Source of the DNA: an uncultured Clostridia bacterium
GTDB taxonomy: Bacteria; Bacillota; Clostridia; Lachnospirales; CAG-274
Assembly: GCA_947632615.1 (NCBI GenBank)
Contig: CANRPW010000025.1
Coordinates: forward strand, 1 to 32,174
Direction: 5' to 3'
Length of the DNA stretch: 32,174 nucleotides
Shown here: in pieces, positions 7,926-16,635 of the stretch
Layout: every line of letters begins with the position of its first letter
Position numbering within the stretch: position 1 is the stretch's first letter
Made by a program: the position numbers and the translations under genes
The notes under the pieces: generated by a model
Told to the model about the DNA's origin: nothing
The model's database searches: none
Seen by the model: the letters and a program-made list of their open reading frames with translations, nothing else

Positions 7926-7960
7926 CAATCAACTATGGTTTAATATTACCATAGTTATTG
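7926..7960. promoter_or_regulatory. Inverted repeat upstream of the LysR gene (candidate operator)
   Basis: A perfect 9-bp inverted repeat (AACTATGGT at 7931-7939, ACCATAGTT at 7948-7956) has an 8-bp A/T centre. With a one-base offset the symmetry extends to CAAT/ATTG on the outside. It lies 58-92 bases upstream of the LysR start at 8018. An A/T-rich dyad in this place is typical of an autoregulatory LysR binding site, which is inference. Confidence 0.5.
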
Positions 7961-8017
7961 TAATAAGTAAAATGAATATTAGGAATGTTAGTCATTCTGA
8001 GATGTTATGGAGAGAAT

Positions 8018-8899
8018 ATGAGCAATATTAAATACAGAGCGCTTCTTAGCGCCATAGAGGAAGGCAATCTTACGGCAGCCGCCGCAAGACTTAATTATAC
8101 ACAACCGGGAATAAGCCACATGATAGCAGCTCTTGAAAAGGAGCTTGGCTTTTCTCTACTTATAAGAACAAAAAACGGAGTTGCGCCTACAGCTGAAGCC
8201 CAGGAGCTTATTTTTCACATACGCCAGCTTATAAACTCCGAAGACAGAATACTTGAAATTTCCGACAAAATAAAAGGTGTTGAAAAGGGCGTTGTAAGAA
8301 TAGGCACATTTTACAGTGTTTCCGTATATTGGCTGCCTAAAATAATAGGTGTGTTTGAAAGCAAATATCCCGAAATAAACCTAAGACTCACCGAGGGAGA
8401 TTCTTCCGAGATACTCAGCGGCATAAGAGAGGGCACGCTGGATCTGGGATTTATTTCAGACCCCGGCGCTGAAGGTATGGATTTTATACCTATTCAGACA
8501 GACCCTATTATGGCAGTGCTTCCGGCAAACCATCCTCTTGCAGACAGAGAAGTTGTGGATATACACGAGCTTACAAAATATCCCTTTATTTACCCAAGCG
8601 AAAATTCGTATGAGGATGTTTATAAATATATAGAAGCCGATGACAGCATTGATTTTGACATAAAATACAGAGTAAAGGGTGACGAGGCAATACTCGCAAT
8701 GGTTGGCGAGGGCTTGGGAGTTTCTATTATGCCAAAGCTTTTATTGGGCGATAACATACATGCAGGTCATATTATAAAGCCCTTAAGTAAAAAATATCAC
8801 AGAACATTGGGCATTGCCATGCGTTCAGGCAAATATGCCTCTCCTGCCGTAAAAAGCTTTATAAAAACCGCTCTTGCAGGACTTGGACAAAAGCATTAA
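8018..8899 (+). CDS. LysR family transcriptional regulator
   Basis: This 293-residue regulator has an N-terminal winged helix-turn-helix (about 1-60: NLTAAAARLNYTQPGISHMIAALEKELGFSLL), the hallmark of LysR proteins. A periplasmic-binding-protein-like effector domain follows (about 88-290, starting VRIGTFYSVS). It would bind DNA as a tetramer and respond to a small metabolite, which cannot be named from sequence. I chose the ATG at 8018, not the in-frame ATG at 7985. The former has GGAGAG just upstream and gives the usual short N-terminus; the extra 11 residues are not LysR-like. No divergent metabolic gene is adjacent. The only obvious candidate site is the inverted repeat at 7926-7960, suggesting autoregulation. 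Element D follows closely. Confidence 0.93.
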   Translation: MSNIKYRALLSAIEEGNLTAAAARLNYTQPGISHMIAALEKELGFSLLIRTKNGVAPTAEAQELIFHIRQLINSEDRILEISDKIKGVEKGVVRIGTFYSVSVYWLPKIIGVFESKYPEINLRLTEGDSSEILSGIREGTLDLGFISDPGAEGMDFIPIQTDPIMAVLPANHPLADREVVDIHELTKYPFIYPSENSYEDVYKYIEADDSIDFDIKYRVKGDEAILAMVGEGLGVSIMPKLLLGDNIHAGHIIKPLSKKYHRTLGIAMRSGKYASPAVKSFIKTALAGLGQKH

Positions 8900-8908
8900 A
8901 AAAAATAT

Positions 8909-9075
8909 GTGCGACCGACTTTTTGTCCTTCAAAGACGGACAAAAAATCGGCGCCGCGGGGGCAGGGAGCGAGGCAGTGCGGGGAGCGAGGGGGAGAAAG
9001 GCGCAAGCGCCTTTCTCCCCCTCGCTCCCCGCACTGCCTCGCTCCCTGCCCCCGCTTTTGTTCCGTGTCGGTATG
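8909..9075. repeat. Palindromic intergenic element D (49-bp perfect stem)
   Basis: A small hairpin (8915-8928 with 8938-8951, one mismatch in 14) is followed by a perfect 49-bp inverted repeat. Its arms are 8956-9004 and 9007-9055 with a two-base AA loop, the longest uninterrupted stem in the window. The right edge read in reverse gives ACCGACACGGAAC...GCGGGG, matching the CCGACCAA...GCGG end of other copies, so the small hairpin side is on the left. The left edge GTGCGACC is a weaker version of the GTTGC end. It separates lysR from the flippase promoter. Overlapping short frames here are palindrome artefacts. Confidence 0.88.
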
Positions 9076-9108
9076 CCGGTTTTTGTGTTGGTATTGTCAA
9101 TAAATAGA

Positions 9109-9136
9109 TTGACTTTTCAGGTATTTGGGTTATAAT
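9109..9136 (+). promoter_or_regulatory. Sigma-A promoter of the surface-polysaccharide operon
   Basis: TTGACT (9109-9114) and a perfect TATAAT (9131-9136) are 16 bp apart, about 50 bases before the flippase start. It lies just outside element D, so the element is upstream of, not inside, this transcript. Confidence 0.75.
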
Positions 9137-9187
9137 TATAATAATGGTAAGGTATGTCTGTCTTTATGGCAGAGAGGAGTTGGATTT

Positions 9188-10684
9188 ATGACGGATCAAA
9201 GTTCCGGAAAAAGCGTAATGGCTAAAGATACGATCATATATATGCTGGCAAAGGGCTGCGAGGGTATAGTCGGTGCTCTTACGCTGTCTGTAATGTCTTG
9301 GATATTCATTCCGGAACAGGTGGGCATATACACTGTAGTAAATATAGCCGTCACCACAATAGCCATGTTTTCATGCCAATGGCTTGTGCAGTCCGTTATG
9401 CGATACATAAACAAATATGAGATACAGAAAAAGCTAAGGGAGTTTTATTCCACCGCATTTTTTTCATGGGCAAGAATAAATCTCGCTATAATATTTTTAG
9501 CTGTTGTTGCTCTCATATTTATAAAGGGCTATGGGGGAGAGTTTTTGAAGGACTATCCTATGACACTTCTTATCTCCTCGGGCTTTATGTTTGTCACCTA
9601 CAGCTCGGCTCAGCTTATAATAGCTATGCTGGCTGCTGTGCGCAGAGCTAAAACAAACCTCTTTCTCTCTGTTGTAAACATATGCGGAAAGCTTGTGCTT
9701 TTAGTGGCAATGTCTAAGCTTTGGGGCGGAAGGATAGAATTTATATTCATAAGCTATTGCCTGATGGATCTTTTCACCACGGTATTCGGCGCTTTCAAGC
9801 TTCAGATATTTAAATATATCGACCTCAAAAGCTATGACAAGCTCATATTTGCAGACTTTTTCGCTTATGGCTTTCCCCTTATGGGAAATCTGATAACAAC
9901 TCAGATACTCAACAAGTCAGATGTTTATATAATAACTCACTTTTTAGGCCACGGCGAAGCAGGCATATATCAGCAAAATTATTCGGTGGTTTCCACTGCC
10001 TTTACAATGCTTGCCGCCGCTGTTATGAGAGGCAGCTATCCTACAATTCTCAGAACCTGGTCCGAAGGGCGCAAGGAGCAGGCGGGAAAGCTTGTAAACG
10101 AAGCCGTCAGGCTCTATCTCATATTGGGCGTGCCCGCAGTATGCGGCATTTTTGCCCTACAGGACGTTATAAGCAGAGTTATGTTTGCCCCGGAATATTT
10201 CAGAGGCAACATCATAATGGGTCCCGTTGCTTTGGGTATGCTTTTTCTTGCTCTTACCGAATACAGTATAAAGGGCTGGGAGCTTAACTCAATGACTAAG
10301 CAGATATTTTACAGAAGCTTGGTGGGCGGCATTGTAAACATAATTATAAATCTTCTGTTTGTGCCTTACTTCGGCTTTTTTACCGCCGCGGTTTCCACAT
10401 TCATAGGCTTTTTCGTATACTTCCTGCTTGCAAGATACGGCACGAGAAAGCTGATAAAATTCCATCTGCCCGGCGTGCACTATTTAAGAATATTGGGCAG
10501 CGGCGCAGTAATGGCAGCTGTGCTTATAGGCATGAAGCTGTTTGTTCCTAAAAATCTCCCTGTGCTCGGAATGATGGTCTTAATAGGAATTGTGCTTTAT
10601 TTCGGTCTGCTTTATTTTAGCGGCGAAATGAAGGATGAGATAAATAAAATACTTGGCAAAGTTTTTAAAACAAGAAAGAAATAA
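9188..10684 (+). CDS. Oligosaccharide flippase (Wzx/MATE-like membrane protein)
   Basis: This 498-residue polytopic membrane protein has roughly 12-14 hydrophobic helices spread along its length. It resembles the polysaccharide-specific branch of the MOP superfamily, which flips undecaprenyl-linked repeat units across the membrane. The first helix contains AKGCEGIVGALTLSVMSWIFIP, split here by position: about residues 21-42. I chose the ATG at 9188 because AGAGGAG lies 8 bp upstream; the earlier in-frame ATG at 9125 overlaps the promoter. It is the first gene of an eight-gene operon of glycan assembly genes, which supports the export role. The substrate is inferred only: probably a glycan containing N-acetylmannosaminuronic acid, given the next gene. 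Confidence 0.87.
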   Translation: MTDQSSGKSVMAKDTIIYMLAKGCEGIVGALTLSVMSWIFIPEQVGIYTVVNIAVTTIAMFSCQWLVQSVMRYINKYEIQKKLREFYSTAFFSWARINLAIIFLAVVALIFIKGYGGEFLKDYPMTLLISSGFMFVTYSSAQLIIAMLAAVRRAKTNLFLSVVNICGKLVLLVAMSKLWGGRIEFIFISYCLMDLFTTVFGAFKLQIFKYIDLKSYDKLIFADFFAYGFPLMGNLITTQILNKSDVYIITHFLGHGEAGIYQQNYSVVSTAFTMLAAAVMRGSYPTILRTWSEGRKEQAGKLVNEAVRLYLILGVPAVCGIFALQDVISRVMFAPEYFRGNIIMGPVALGMLFLALTEYSIKGWELNSMTKQIFYRSLVGGIVNIIINLLFVPYFGFFTAAVSTFIGFFVYFLLARYGTRKLIKFHLPGVHYLRILGSGAVMAAVLIGMKLFVPKNLPVLGMMVLIGIVLYFGLLYFSGEMKDEINKILGKVFKTRKK

Positions 10685-10706
10685 TATAAAGAAAGGAATG
10701 TTTTTT

Positions 10707-11963
10707 ATGAAGAGTATATGCGTTATAGGTATAGGCTATGTGGGACTCCCCACGGCTGCTATGTTTGCTTCAAAGGGACATCGGGTAGTTGGCTTTGATG
10801 TAAACAAAAATGCTGTTTCCGCTCTTAACGAAGGAAAAATAATAATCGAAGAGCCGGGACTTGCCGAGCTTGTAAAGGAAGTTGTTGAAAAGGGCAACCT
10901 TACAGGCACTACAGAATGTCCCAAAGACTGTGATGTTTATATTATCGCCGTTCCTACCCCTATCAATAAAGATAAGACAGCAGATATGCGCTTTGTTGAG
11001 TCTGCTACAAGGTCGATCGTGCCTTGTCTTCAGCCGGGCAATATTGTTATTCTTGAGTCTACTTCACCTCCGAGAACGGTTGAAGATCTTATGCTCCCTA
11101 TTCTTAAAGAGTCGGGGCTTGAAATGGGCAAGGATGTTTATGTTGCTCACTCACCGGAAAGAATACTTCCCGGCTATGTACTTTACGAGCTCAGAACAAA
11201 CAGCCGTATCGTGGGCGGTATAAATGAAGAATCTTCAAAGGCTGTTAAGGAGCTTTATGAAAGTATATGCGAAGGCGAAATATGTATAACAACAGCCACT
11301 ACTGCTGAAATGTGCAAGCTTATGGAAAACACATTCAGAGATGTAAACATTGCGCTTGCAAACGAGCTTGCCAAAATGAGCGAGGAGCTTGGCGTAAATG
11401 CCTGGGAGGTAATAGAGCTTGCCAACAAGCACCCAAGAGTTAATATTTTAAGTCCGGGTCCCGGCGTTGGCGGACACTGCATAGCTTTAGACCCTTGGTT
11501 CCTTGTAGAAAAGAGCAAGAATGCCCTTCTTATAAATCAGGGACGTCATATAAACGACTCTATGCCTGAGTATGTATTTGAAAAGATAAAGACTATCCTC
11601 GGCGGCTTCAACGGTCAGCTCATAACTCTTTTAGGTGTTACTTACAAGCCAAATATCGACGACGTAAGAGAGTCACCTATTATGCGACTTTTAGATCTTC
11701 TTAAGCACGAAAACGTAGTCGTAAACGTATGCGACCCGCACGCCAACAACAAGGTAGGAGGCATTGACAGCGTTTATACGGCTGCGGACAGATCTTCAAT
11801 GGTAGTTCTTGGCGTAAACCATAAGGAATTTGAAGACATCGACTTTGCACAGCTTAAAGAGGTTATGGACGGAGATGTTATACTTGACACACGTAACTTC
11901 TTCGATAAGGAAAAGGTAGAAAATGCAGGACTTAAATATGTCCTTTTAGGAAACGGTAGATAA
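10707..11963 (+). CDS. wecC: Nucleotide-sugar dehydrogenase, UDP-N-acetyl-D-mannosamine dehydrogenase type
   Basis: This 418-residue enzyme oxidises the C6 hydroxyl of a UDP-sugar to a carboxylate with two NAD+. The Rossmann motif GIGYVGLPTA (8-17), HSPERILPG in the central region and the catalytic Cys258 in GVGGHCIALDPWF are visible. DPWF after the cysteine is typical of the UDP-ManNAc branch (WecC) rather than UDP-glucose dehydrogenase, so UDP-ManNAcA is the likely product. The start at 10707 follows GAAAGGA; two earlier in-frame starts at 10653 and 10698 would add a non-family extension overlapping the flippase. The next gene begins 2 bp after its stop. A UDP-GlcNAc 2-epimerase, the expected partner, is not in the window. 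Confidence 0.88.
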   Translation: MKSICVIGIGYVGLPTAAMFASKGHRVVGFDVNKNAVSALNEGKIIIEEPGLAELVKEVVEKGNLTGTTECPKDCDVYIIAVPTPINKDKTADMRFVESATRSIVPCLQPGNIVILESTSPPRTVEDLMLPILKESGLEMGKDVYVAHSPERILPGYVLYELRTNSRIVGGINEESSKAVKELYESICEGEICITTATTAEMCKLMENTFRDVNIALANELAKMSEELGVNAWEVIELANKHPRVNILSPGPGVGGHCIALDPWFLVEKSKNALLINQGRHINDSMPEYVFEKIKTILGGFNGQLITLLGVTYKPNIDDVRESPIMRLLDLLKHENVVVNVCDPHANNKVGGIDSVYTAADRSSMVVLGVNHKEFEDIDFAQLKEVMDGDVILDTRNFFDKEKVENAGLKYVLLGNGR

Positions 11964-11965
11964 TT

Positions 11966-13213
11966 ATGAAAAAGGTTCTTATCATAGCCAATCAGTTTCC
12001 CCCTATGGGCGGATCGGGCGTTCAGAGAAGCGTTAAGTTTGTTAAAAATTTAAGATATTTTGACTACGAGCCTGTTGTGTTCACAAGACAGGAGGGCAAT
12101 ATGCCCGTTAAAGATACCACTCTTTTAAAGGATATCCCCGAAGGAGTCAGAATATACAGAACAAAGCCCTACGAGGCGCCGGAGCTAAAGGGAATAATGC
12201 GCATACCCGGCAAGGTGTTGGGAAAGCTCACAATTCCCGATTCGGCTTACTTTTGGTATAAAGCATCGAGAAAAAAGGCAGAAAAGGTGATCAAAGACGA
12301 GGGCATAAGCATAATTTATACCACTTCTGCCCCTTATTCGGATCATCTTTTAGGCCTGTGGCTTAAAAAGCGTATGCCAAGCCTTAAATGGGTGGTGGAT
12401 TTCAGAGATGAGTGGACAAATAACCCCTATACTCTCGATTCCCCATACAACCCCGTGAGAACGTCTATAGAAAAGAAAATGGAAAATAAGGTGGTCACTA
12501 CGGCGGATCTGCTTATAGCCAATTCATCCGTTATGAGAGATAACTTTATTAATAACAACGGCATCTCGGGCAAAAACTTCTATGTTATACCCAACGGCTA
12601 TGATAAAGAAGACTTTGAAGGGCTTGACCTTACTCCGCCAACAAACAGCGTTTTTACACTTGTATATACAGGCGCGCTTTACGGCAGGAGAAAGCCCGAT
12701 GTTTTCTTCTCGGCTCTTTCGGAGCTTATAAAGGAAGGAAAAATAGACAAAAACAAAATAAAGGTGCAGCTTATAGGCAACTATCATAAGGATAAGCTGC
12801 AGCTTCAGATAGACAGCTTCGGGCTTAAGGACGTAATTGAAATAGTAGGCTATGTGCCCCATGACGAGTGTATAAAACGCCAGCTTTCCGCCGATTGTCT
12901 TCTTCTTATAGAGGGCGGCGGCAGAGGCGCAAATGCCTTTTATACAGGCAAGGTGTTTGAATATATGAACACAGGCAGACCCGTTCTTTCCCTTCTTCCC
13001 GAAGGCGTAGCAAAGGAGCTTGTAGTAAAAAGCGGTATAGGTCTTGTGTCGGAAACCTCCGATAAGGAAGGCGCAAAGCTCAATTTGCTTAAATATTATA
13101 ACGACTGGAAAAACGGCTCTCTTGCCTTTGAGGGTAAAAGAGAAGTTATAGATAATTACGAAAGAAGAGTTTTGACAGGCAAGCTTGCGGAAATATTCTC
13201 CACTAAAGTCTGA
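11966..13213 (+). CDS. Glycosyltransferase family 4 (GT-B fold)
   Basis: This 415-residue GT-B transferase starts with MKKVLIIANQFPPMGGSGVQR; the glycine loop at residues 15-18 is the acceptor-side motif of GT4 enzymes. The C-terminal Rossmann half begins near FTLVYTGALYGRRKP. It contains ADCLLLIEGG and GKVFEYMNTGRPVLSL, the donor-binding E-x7-E-like region. The donor and acceptor cannot be named. Translation is probably coupled to the dehydrogenase, since the gap is only 2 bp and no strong ribosome binding site is visible. Element E lies directly downstream and separates it from the second GT4 gene. Confidence 0.88.
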   Translation: MKKVLIIANQFPPMGGSGVQRSVKFVKNLRYFDYEPVVFTRQEGNMPVKDTTLLKDIPEGVRIYRTKPYEAPELKGIMRIPGKVLGKLTIPDSAYFWYKASRKKAEKVIKDEGISIIYTTSAPYSDHLLGLWLKKRMPSLKWVVDFRDEWTNNPYTLDSPYNPVRTSIEKKMENKVVTTADLLIANSSVMRDNFINNNGISGKNFYVIPNGYDKEDFEGLDLTPPTNSVFTLVYTGALYGRRKPDVFFSALSELIKEGKIDKNKIKVQLIGNYHKDKLQLQIDSFGLKDVIEIVGYVPHDECIKRQLSADCLLLIEGGGRGANAFYTGKVFEYMNTGRPVLSLLPEGVAKELVVKSGIGLVSETSDKEGAKLNLLKYYNDWKNGSLAFEGKREVIDNYERRVLTGKLAEIFSTKV

Positions 13214-13235
13214 CGACTCTGACAGATAAATAAAG

Positions 13236-13401
13236 GCAGTGCCGACCAAACCGCGGGCAGGAGCGGGGACGTGGGAGAGCGGAGGGCGACGTCTTGAGCG
13301 GACGGGTTCGCTCAAGACGTCGCCCTCCGCTCTCCCACGTCCCCGCCCCCGGTGGGTCGCCTAAAACAACCATCTATGATGGTTGTTTTAGGCGGCGCAA
13401 C
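13236..13401. repeat. Palindromic intergenic element E
   Basis: This is a clear reference copy. It starts GCCGACCAAACCGCGG, continues with a large perfect hairpin (arms 13263-13300 and 13309-13346, 38 bp, 8-nt loop), then a small perfect hairpin (arms 13359-13374 and 13378-13393, 16 bp, loop TAT). It ends GGCGCAAC. It sits inside the polysaccharide operon between two same-direction glycosyltransferase genes. Those genes presumably stay co-transcribed through it, or a weak promoter in the A/T-rich stretch after it (about 13400-13415) restarts transcription. Confidence 0.9.
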
Positions 13402-13432
13402 TATTATATTATACACGTAAAGGAGCATGGGA

Positions 13433-14572
13433 ATGAAAATAATACATTTTATTTCCGGCGGAGATACGGGTGGGGCTAAGACTCATGTTCTTTCCCTGCT
13501 TACAAATCTTAAAAAACTGAATATTGATGTGTCACTGCTTTGTATTATGGAAAGTATCTTTACAAGCGAAGCAAGAGCCTTGGGCATACCCGTGAAGGTT
13601 ATCAAACAGAACAAAAGATATGACATAAGCGCCTTCGGCAAAATAAGCCGATATATTAACGAAAGCGGTGCGGATATAGTACATTGTCACGGTGCAAGAG
13701 CAAATTATATAGCCCTTTTTATACGCCATAAGCTCAAAATGCCTATTCTGACCACCCTTCACAGCGACTATAAGTTAGACTTTGCGGGAAATCTGAAAAA
13801 AAGGCTTCTTTATACTTCAATAAACGCCTTTGCTCTGAGGAGATTTTCTTATGTGCTTACGGTGACAGAGGTATTTAAAAATATGCTTATTAAAAGAGGC
13901 TTTAAGGCAGATAGGCTTAGGGTAATATATAACGGCATAGATATGGAAAACATACCCGAGGTAATGCCAAAGTATGAGTTTCTTAAAAAATACAACATTC
14001 CCTCAGACAGACCCATTGTAGGCATTGCCGCAAGACTTCAGGCTGTCAAGGGCGTAGATGTATTTGTAAAGGCAGCCGAGCTTGTTTTAAAAGATCGAAA
14101 GGATGTACTTTTCCTTATAGCAGGCGACGGTGATATGTCAGAAGAGCTTAAGGCTTACGCAAATGAAAAGGGTCTTGACCGCATAATGTTTTTGGGTCAG
14201 CTCCCCTTTGAATATATAGACAGCTTTTATAATGCCATTGATATAAACGTGCTTTCAAGCCATTCCGAAAGCTTCCCCTATGCCCTTTTAGAGGGGGGAC
14301 GGCGCAAAAAGGCAACGGTGTCCACCATGGCAGGCGGAGTTGTTGAAATGATAGAGAATGAAAAAACAGGCCTTCTCACTCCCGTAGGCGACAGCGAAAA
14401 ATTAGCTATGGCTATATCAAGGCTTTTAAAAGACTCAGCCTTAAGAGAAAGGCTTGGAAACAATTTTTACGAAAGCATAAAGAAAGATTTTTCACTTGTT
14501 TCTATGGCAAAGCGCCACGTAACTATCTACAGCGATATATTGAAAGAGGTAAATTCAAATGAAAAAAATTAA
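13433..14572 (+). CDS. Glycosyltransferase family 4 (GT-B fold)
   Basis: This 379-residue GT4 enzyme has the acceptor-side loop GGDTGGAKTHV (9-19), HCHGARANY in the N-domain and VIYNGID at the domain junction. The donor site includes VGIAARLQAVKGVD and LLEGGRRKKATVST, followed by AGGVVEMI. The second glutamate region is of the EG-x-KKAT subtype rather than the usual EAMALGKPV. Its sugar is unknown. The ATG at 13433 is 7 bp after AAAGGAG; the ATG at 13427 is too close to that site. Its 3' end overlaps the DUF4330 gene by 14 bp, indicating translational coupling. Confidence 0.9.
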   Translation: MKIIHFISGGDTGGAKTHVLSLLTNLKKLNIDVSLLCIMESIFTSEARALGIPVKVIKQNKRYDISAFGKISRYINESGADIVHCHGARANYIALFIRHKLKMPILTTLHSDYKLDFAGNLKKRLLYTSINAFALRRFSYVLTVTEVFKNMLIKRGFKADRLRVIYNGIDMENIPEVMPKYEFLKKYNIPSDRPIVGIAARLQAVKGVDVFVKAAELVLKDRKDVLFLIAGDGDMSEELKAYANEKGLDRIMFLGQLPFEYIDSFYNAIDINVLSSHSESFPYALLEGGRRKKATVSTMAGGVVEMIENEKTGLLTPVGDSEKLAMAISRLLKDSALRERLGNNFYESIKKDFSLVSMAKRHVTIYSDILKEVNSNEKN

Positions 14573-15095
14573 TATTATAGACATAATCGTTCTTGTAATA
14601 ATAGTTGCCATAATTGCCACAGTTTGTTGGAGAGTTTTTGGCAGCAGCAGCAATGTAGGTGACGAAAATCTCCTCTCGGAAGAGCAGTATATGTATGTTG
14701 AACTGTATGCCAATCAGGTAGTGCCCGAAGCGGTTGACACTCTTAAGGTGGGGGATAAGCTGGTAGCAAACGGCAAGCAGACAACAGGCGAAATAATGTA
14801 TGTAGGTTCTGAGCCTTCTGCTTATGTAGGCGTTGACGACAACGGAAAAGCCGTTCTCACACAACATCCTATGTGGAAGGATCTTCACGTTGTTATTCGT
14901 GACAAGGTAAACCCCTCAGAGGTCACTTTAAAGGCAGGCGAGCAGGAGGTAAGAGTTAATTATACTTACATTCTCAAGACTCAGCAGTTTGAGGGCAATT
15001 CTAAGGTAAGAGGCATACAGTTTGTGCCTGTTGATGAAGCCGACAGCGTTGACCCCGAGACCATGTTCGGAAATGTGAACACATTTACAGAGTAA
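14559..15095 (+). CDS. DUF4330 family membrane-anchored protein
   Basis: This 178-residue protein has one N-terminal transmembrane helix (about 7-27, INIIDIIVLVIIVAII...) followed by an extracellular beta-rich region of about 145 residues. It matches the DUF4330 family as I know it, which has no assigned function and is often found among polysaccharide genes in Clostridia and cyanobacteria. It lies between a glycosyltransferase and the ligase/polymerase gene, so a helper role in polymer export or ligation is plausible but unproven. GAGG precedes the start, which overlaps the preceding gene by 14 bp. Confidence 0.72.
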   Translation: MKKINIIDIIVLVIIVAIIATVCWRVFGSSSNVGDENLLSEEQYMYVELYANQVVPEAVDTLKVGDKLVANGKQTTGEIMYVGSEPSAYVGVDDNGKAVLTQHPMWKDLHVVIRDKVNPSEVTLKAGEQEVRVNYTYILKTQQFEGNSKVRGIQFVPVDEADSVDPETMFGNVNTFTE

Positions 15096-15104
15096 GGTGA
15101 TATT

Positions 15105-16613
15105 ATGACTGTTAAAGACAGCCTTGTGTACAGGCTCGTTTGTATGTTCTTTGCCGCCTACGACAGCAGCACGCTGAAGAAGGCGCTTGGCAGCTTAGGA
15201 GCATATTTTAAAAGCAGCCTGACATACACGCTTTTGCGTAAATATATATATAAACAGCCTAAAATATATTCAAGCGGAATAGTAAACCTTTTTAATTACA
15301 TTTTGAAAGGCTTTGGCAGGCTTTGCGATAGTGTTATTAAGTTAGTTTCAGACAGCTTATTATTCCGCCTGCTTAAAAAGTTGGTGTCACATAAGGATAT
15401 ATTTTTATATATACTCGTTGCCTATCCCTTTACTGATTTTGTTATAAGAAACACAGTAGGCGGACTTGCAGGTAATTGGGACGAGCTGTTTTTCGTAGGG
15501 CTTACACTTTTGCTTGTTTTGGATTTCTTTTATAACCACGAAGGCAGGCAATATGTGGTTTCGCCCCTTAATACTGCCATACTTGTGTTTTTGGCAGTAA
15601 TGACAGGCTGCTGGTTTGCCGTTTCTCCCGACAGAAAGATAGGGCTTGAAGGCTTAAGAGCCGTGTGTGAATATATATTCTGGTTTTTCCTTGTGCTTAA
15701 GCTCTGCGACAGCGACAAGCTGGCAAAAAGGCTTTGCATATGTCTTTTTATAGTGATAAGCCTTATGGCAGTGCATGGCATATATCAATACATCGTTGCT
15801 GTGCCTATGCCCTCAAGCTGGGTAGACCATAACGAAGCAGGGGTAAGAACAAGAGTATATTCCATACTCACAAGCCCCAATGTATTGGGCGACCTTATGA
15901 CACTCACAGCACCTATAGGCGCGGGGCTTTTCTTGGAAGAAAAGAACAAACTCAAAAAGGCAGCATATGCCATTGGTACGCTTTGCATAATAGCCACCCT
16001 TGCCTTTACATTTTCAAGAGGCGCATGGCTTGGCTTTGTGGGGGCTGTTCTTGTGTTTGTAATGTTTTATGACGCAAGATATCTCATACCCGTATGCGTA
16101 CTGGGGCTTCTGGCAGTATTTTTAGTTCCCGAAATAGGAAACAGAATAAGCTATATGCTAAGCCCTGAATATATAGAATCCTCCATGAACGGAGGAAGGC
16201 TCATAAGATGGCTTGACGGACTTAAGGTGTGGGCTTACGGCAAGGCGACTGGCGTAGGGCTTGGTCATTTTGGCGGCGCCGTTGCCCAAAACCACGGCAT
16301 GGCTTATCTTGTAGCTGACGAATATATGGAAACATTTTATATGGACAATTATTATCTGAAAACAATGATAGAAACGGGAGTTGTGGGGCTTATAGCCTTT
16401 ATATTCCTTATGTATCAGGTTTTCATAAACTCAGTAAGGGCTGTAAAGTCATCTGAGGAATATAAATATATTAAAATAGGCATTATGTCAGGACTTTTCG
16501 GAGTTATAGCGCATAATCTTGTTGAAAATATTTTTGAAGTGCCTATGGCGTCTACCGAATTTTGGATCTTTGCCGCTGTGCTTATGTCATTTTGGTATAG
16601 AAGAAGAAAGTAA
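15105..16613 (+). CDS. O-antigen ligase / polymerase family membrane protein (Wzy/WaaL-like)
   Basis: This 502-residue multi-pass membrane protein has a cytoplasmic N-terminal region of about 95 residues, then about ten hydrophobic helices. A large extracellular loop (about 355-410) contains WLDGLKVWAYGKATGVGLGHFGG, positioned near residues 367-389. The pattern of helices around one large outer loop with TFSRGAWLGF before it is that of the Wzy_C/O-antigen ligase superfamily. The protein would polymerise lipid-linked repeat units or transfer the finished polymer to its carrier; sequence alone does not separate the two. The preceding gene ends 9 bp upstream and GGTG is the ribosome binding site. 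Confidence 0.87.
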   Translation: MTVKDSLVYRLVCMFFAAYDSSTLKKALGSLGAYFKSSLTYTLLRKYIYKQPKIYSSGIVNLFNYILKGFGRLCDSVIKLVSDSLLFRLLKKLVSHKDIFLYILVAYPFTDFVIRNTVGGLAGNWDELFFVGLTLLLVLDFFYNHEGRQYVVSPLNTAILVFLAVMTGCWFAVSPDRKIGLEGLRAVCEYIFWFFLVLKLCDSDKLAKRLCICLFIVISLMAVHGIYQYIVAVPMPSSWVDHNEAGVRTRVYSILTSPNVLGDLMTLTAPIGAGLFLEEKNKLKKAAYAIGTLCIIATLAFTFSRGAWLGFVGAVLVFVMFYDARYLIPVCVLGLLAVFLVPEIGNRISYMLSPEYIESSMNGGRLIRWLDGLKVWAYGKATGVGLGHFGGAVAQNHGMAYLVADEYMETFYMDNYYLKTMIETGVVGLIAFIFLMYQVFINSVRAVKSSEEYKYIKIGIMSGLFGVIAHNLVENIFEVPMASTEFWIFAAVLMSFWYRRRK

Positions 16614-16635
16614 ATGCCGGAAAAGAGGAACTGTT

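Noticed and set aside
7921..7945. Mini leader peptide (ATG GTT TAA) after AGGAG before lysR
   Set aside because: It is two codons long and overlaps the inverted repeat; nothing supports translation.
8874..9135. Three overlapping plus-strand frames across element D
   Set aside because: They are the same composition artefact over a 49-bp palindrome, with no family resemblance and no credible starts.
12524..13315. 263-codon minus-strand open frame
   Set aside because: It lies antisense to a well-supported GT4 gene, uses rare residue patterns (Y, F and K stretches from reversed codons), and partly crosses element E.
16519..16635. N-terminal extension of CsaB
   Set aside because: It lies within the ligase coding region, adds residues absent from the family, and the ATG at 16636 has a good ribosome binding site.
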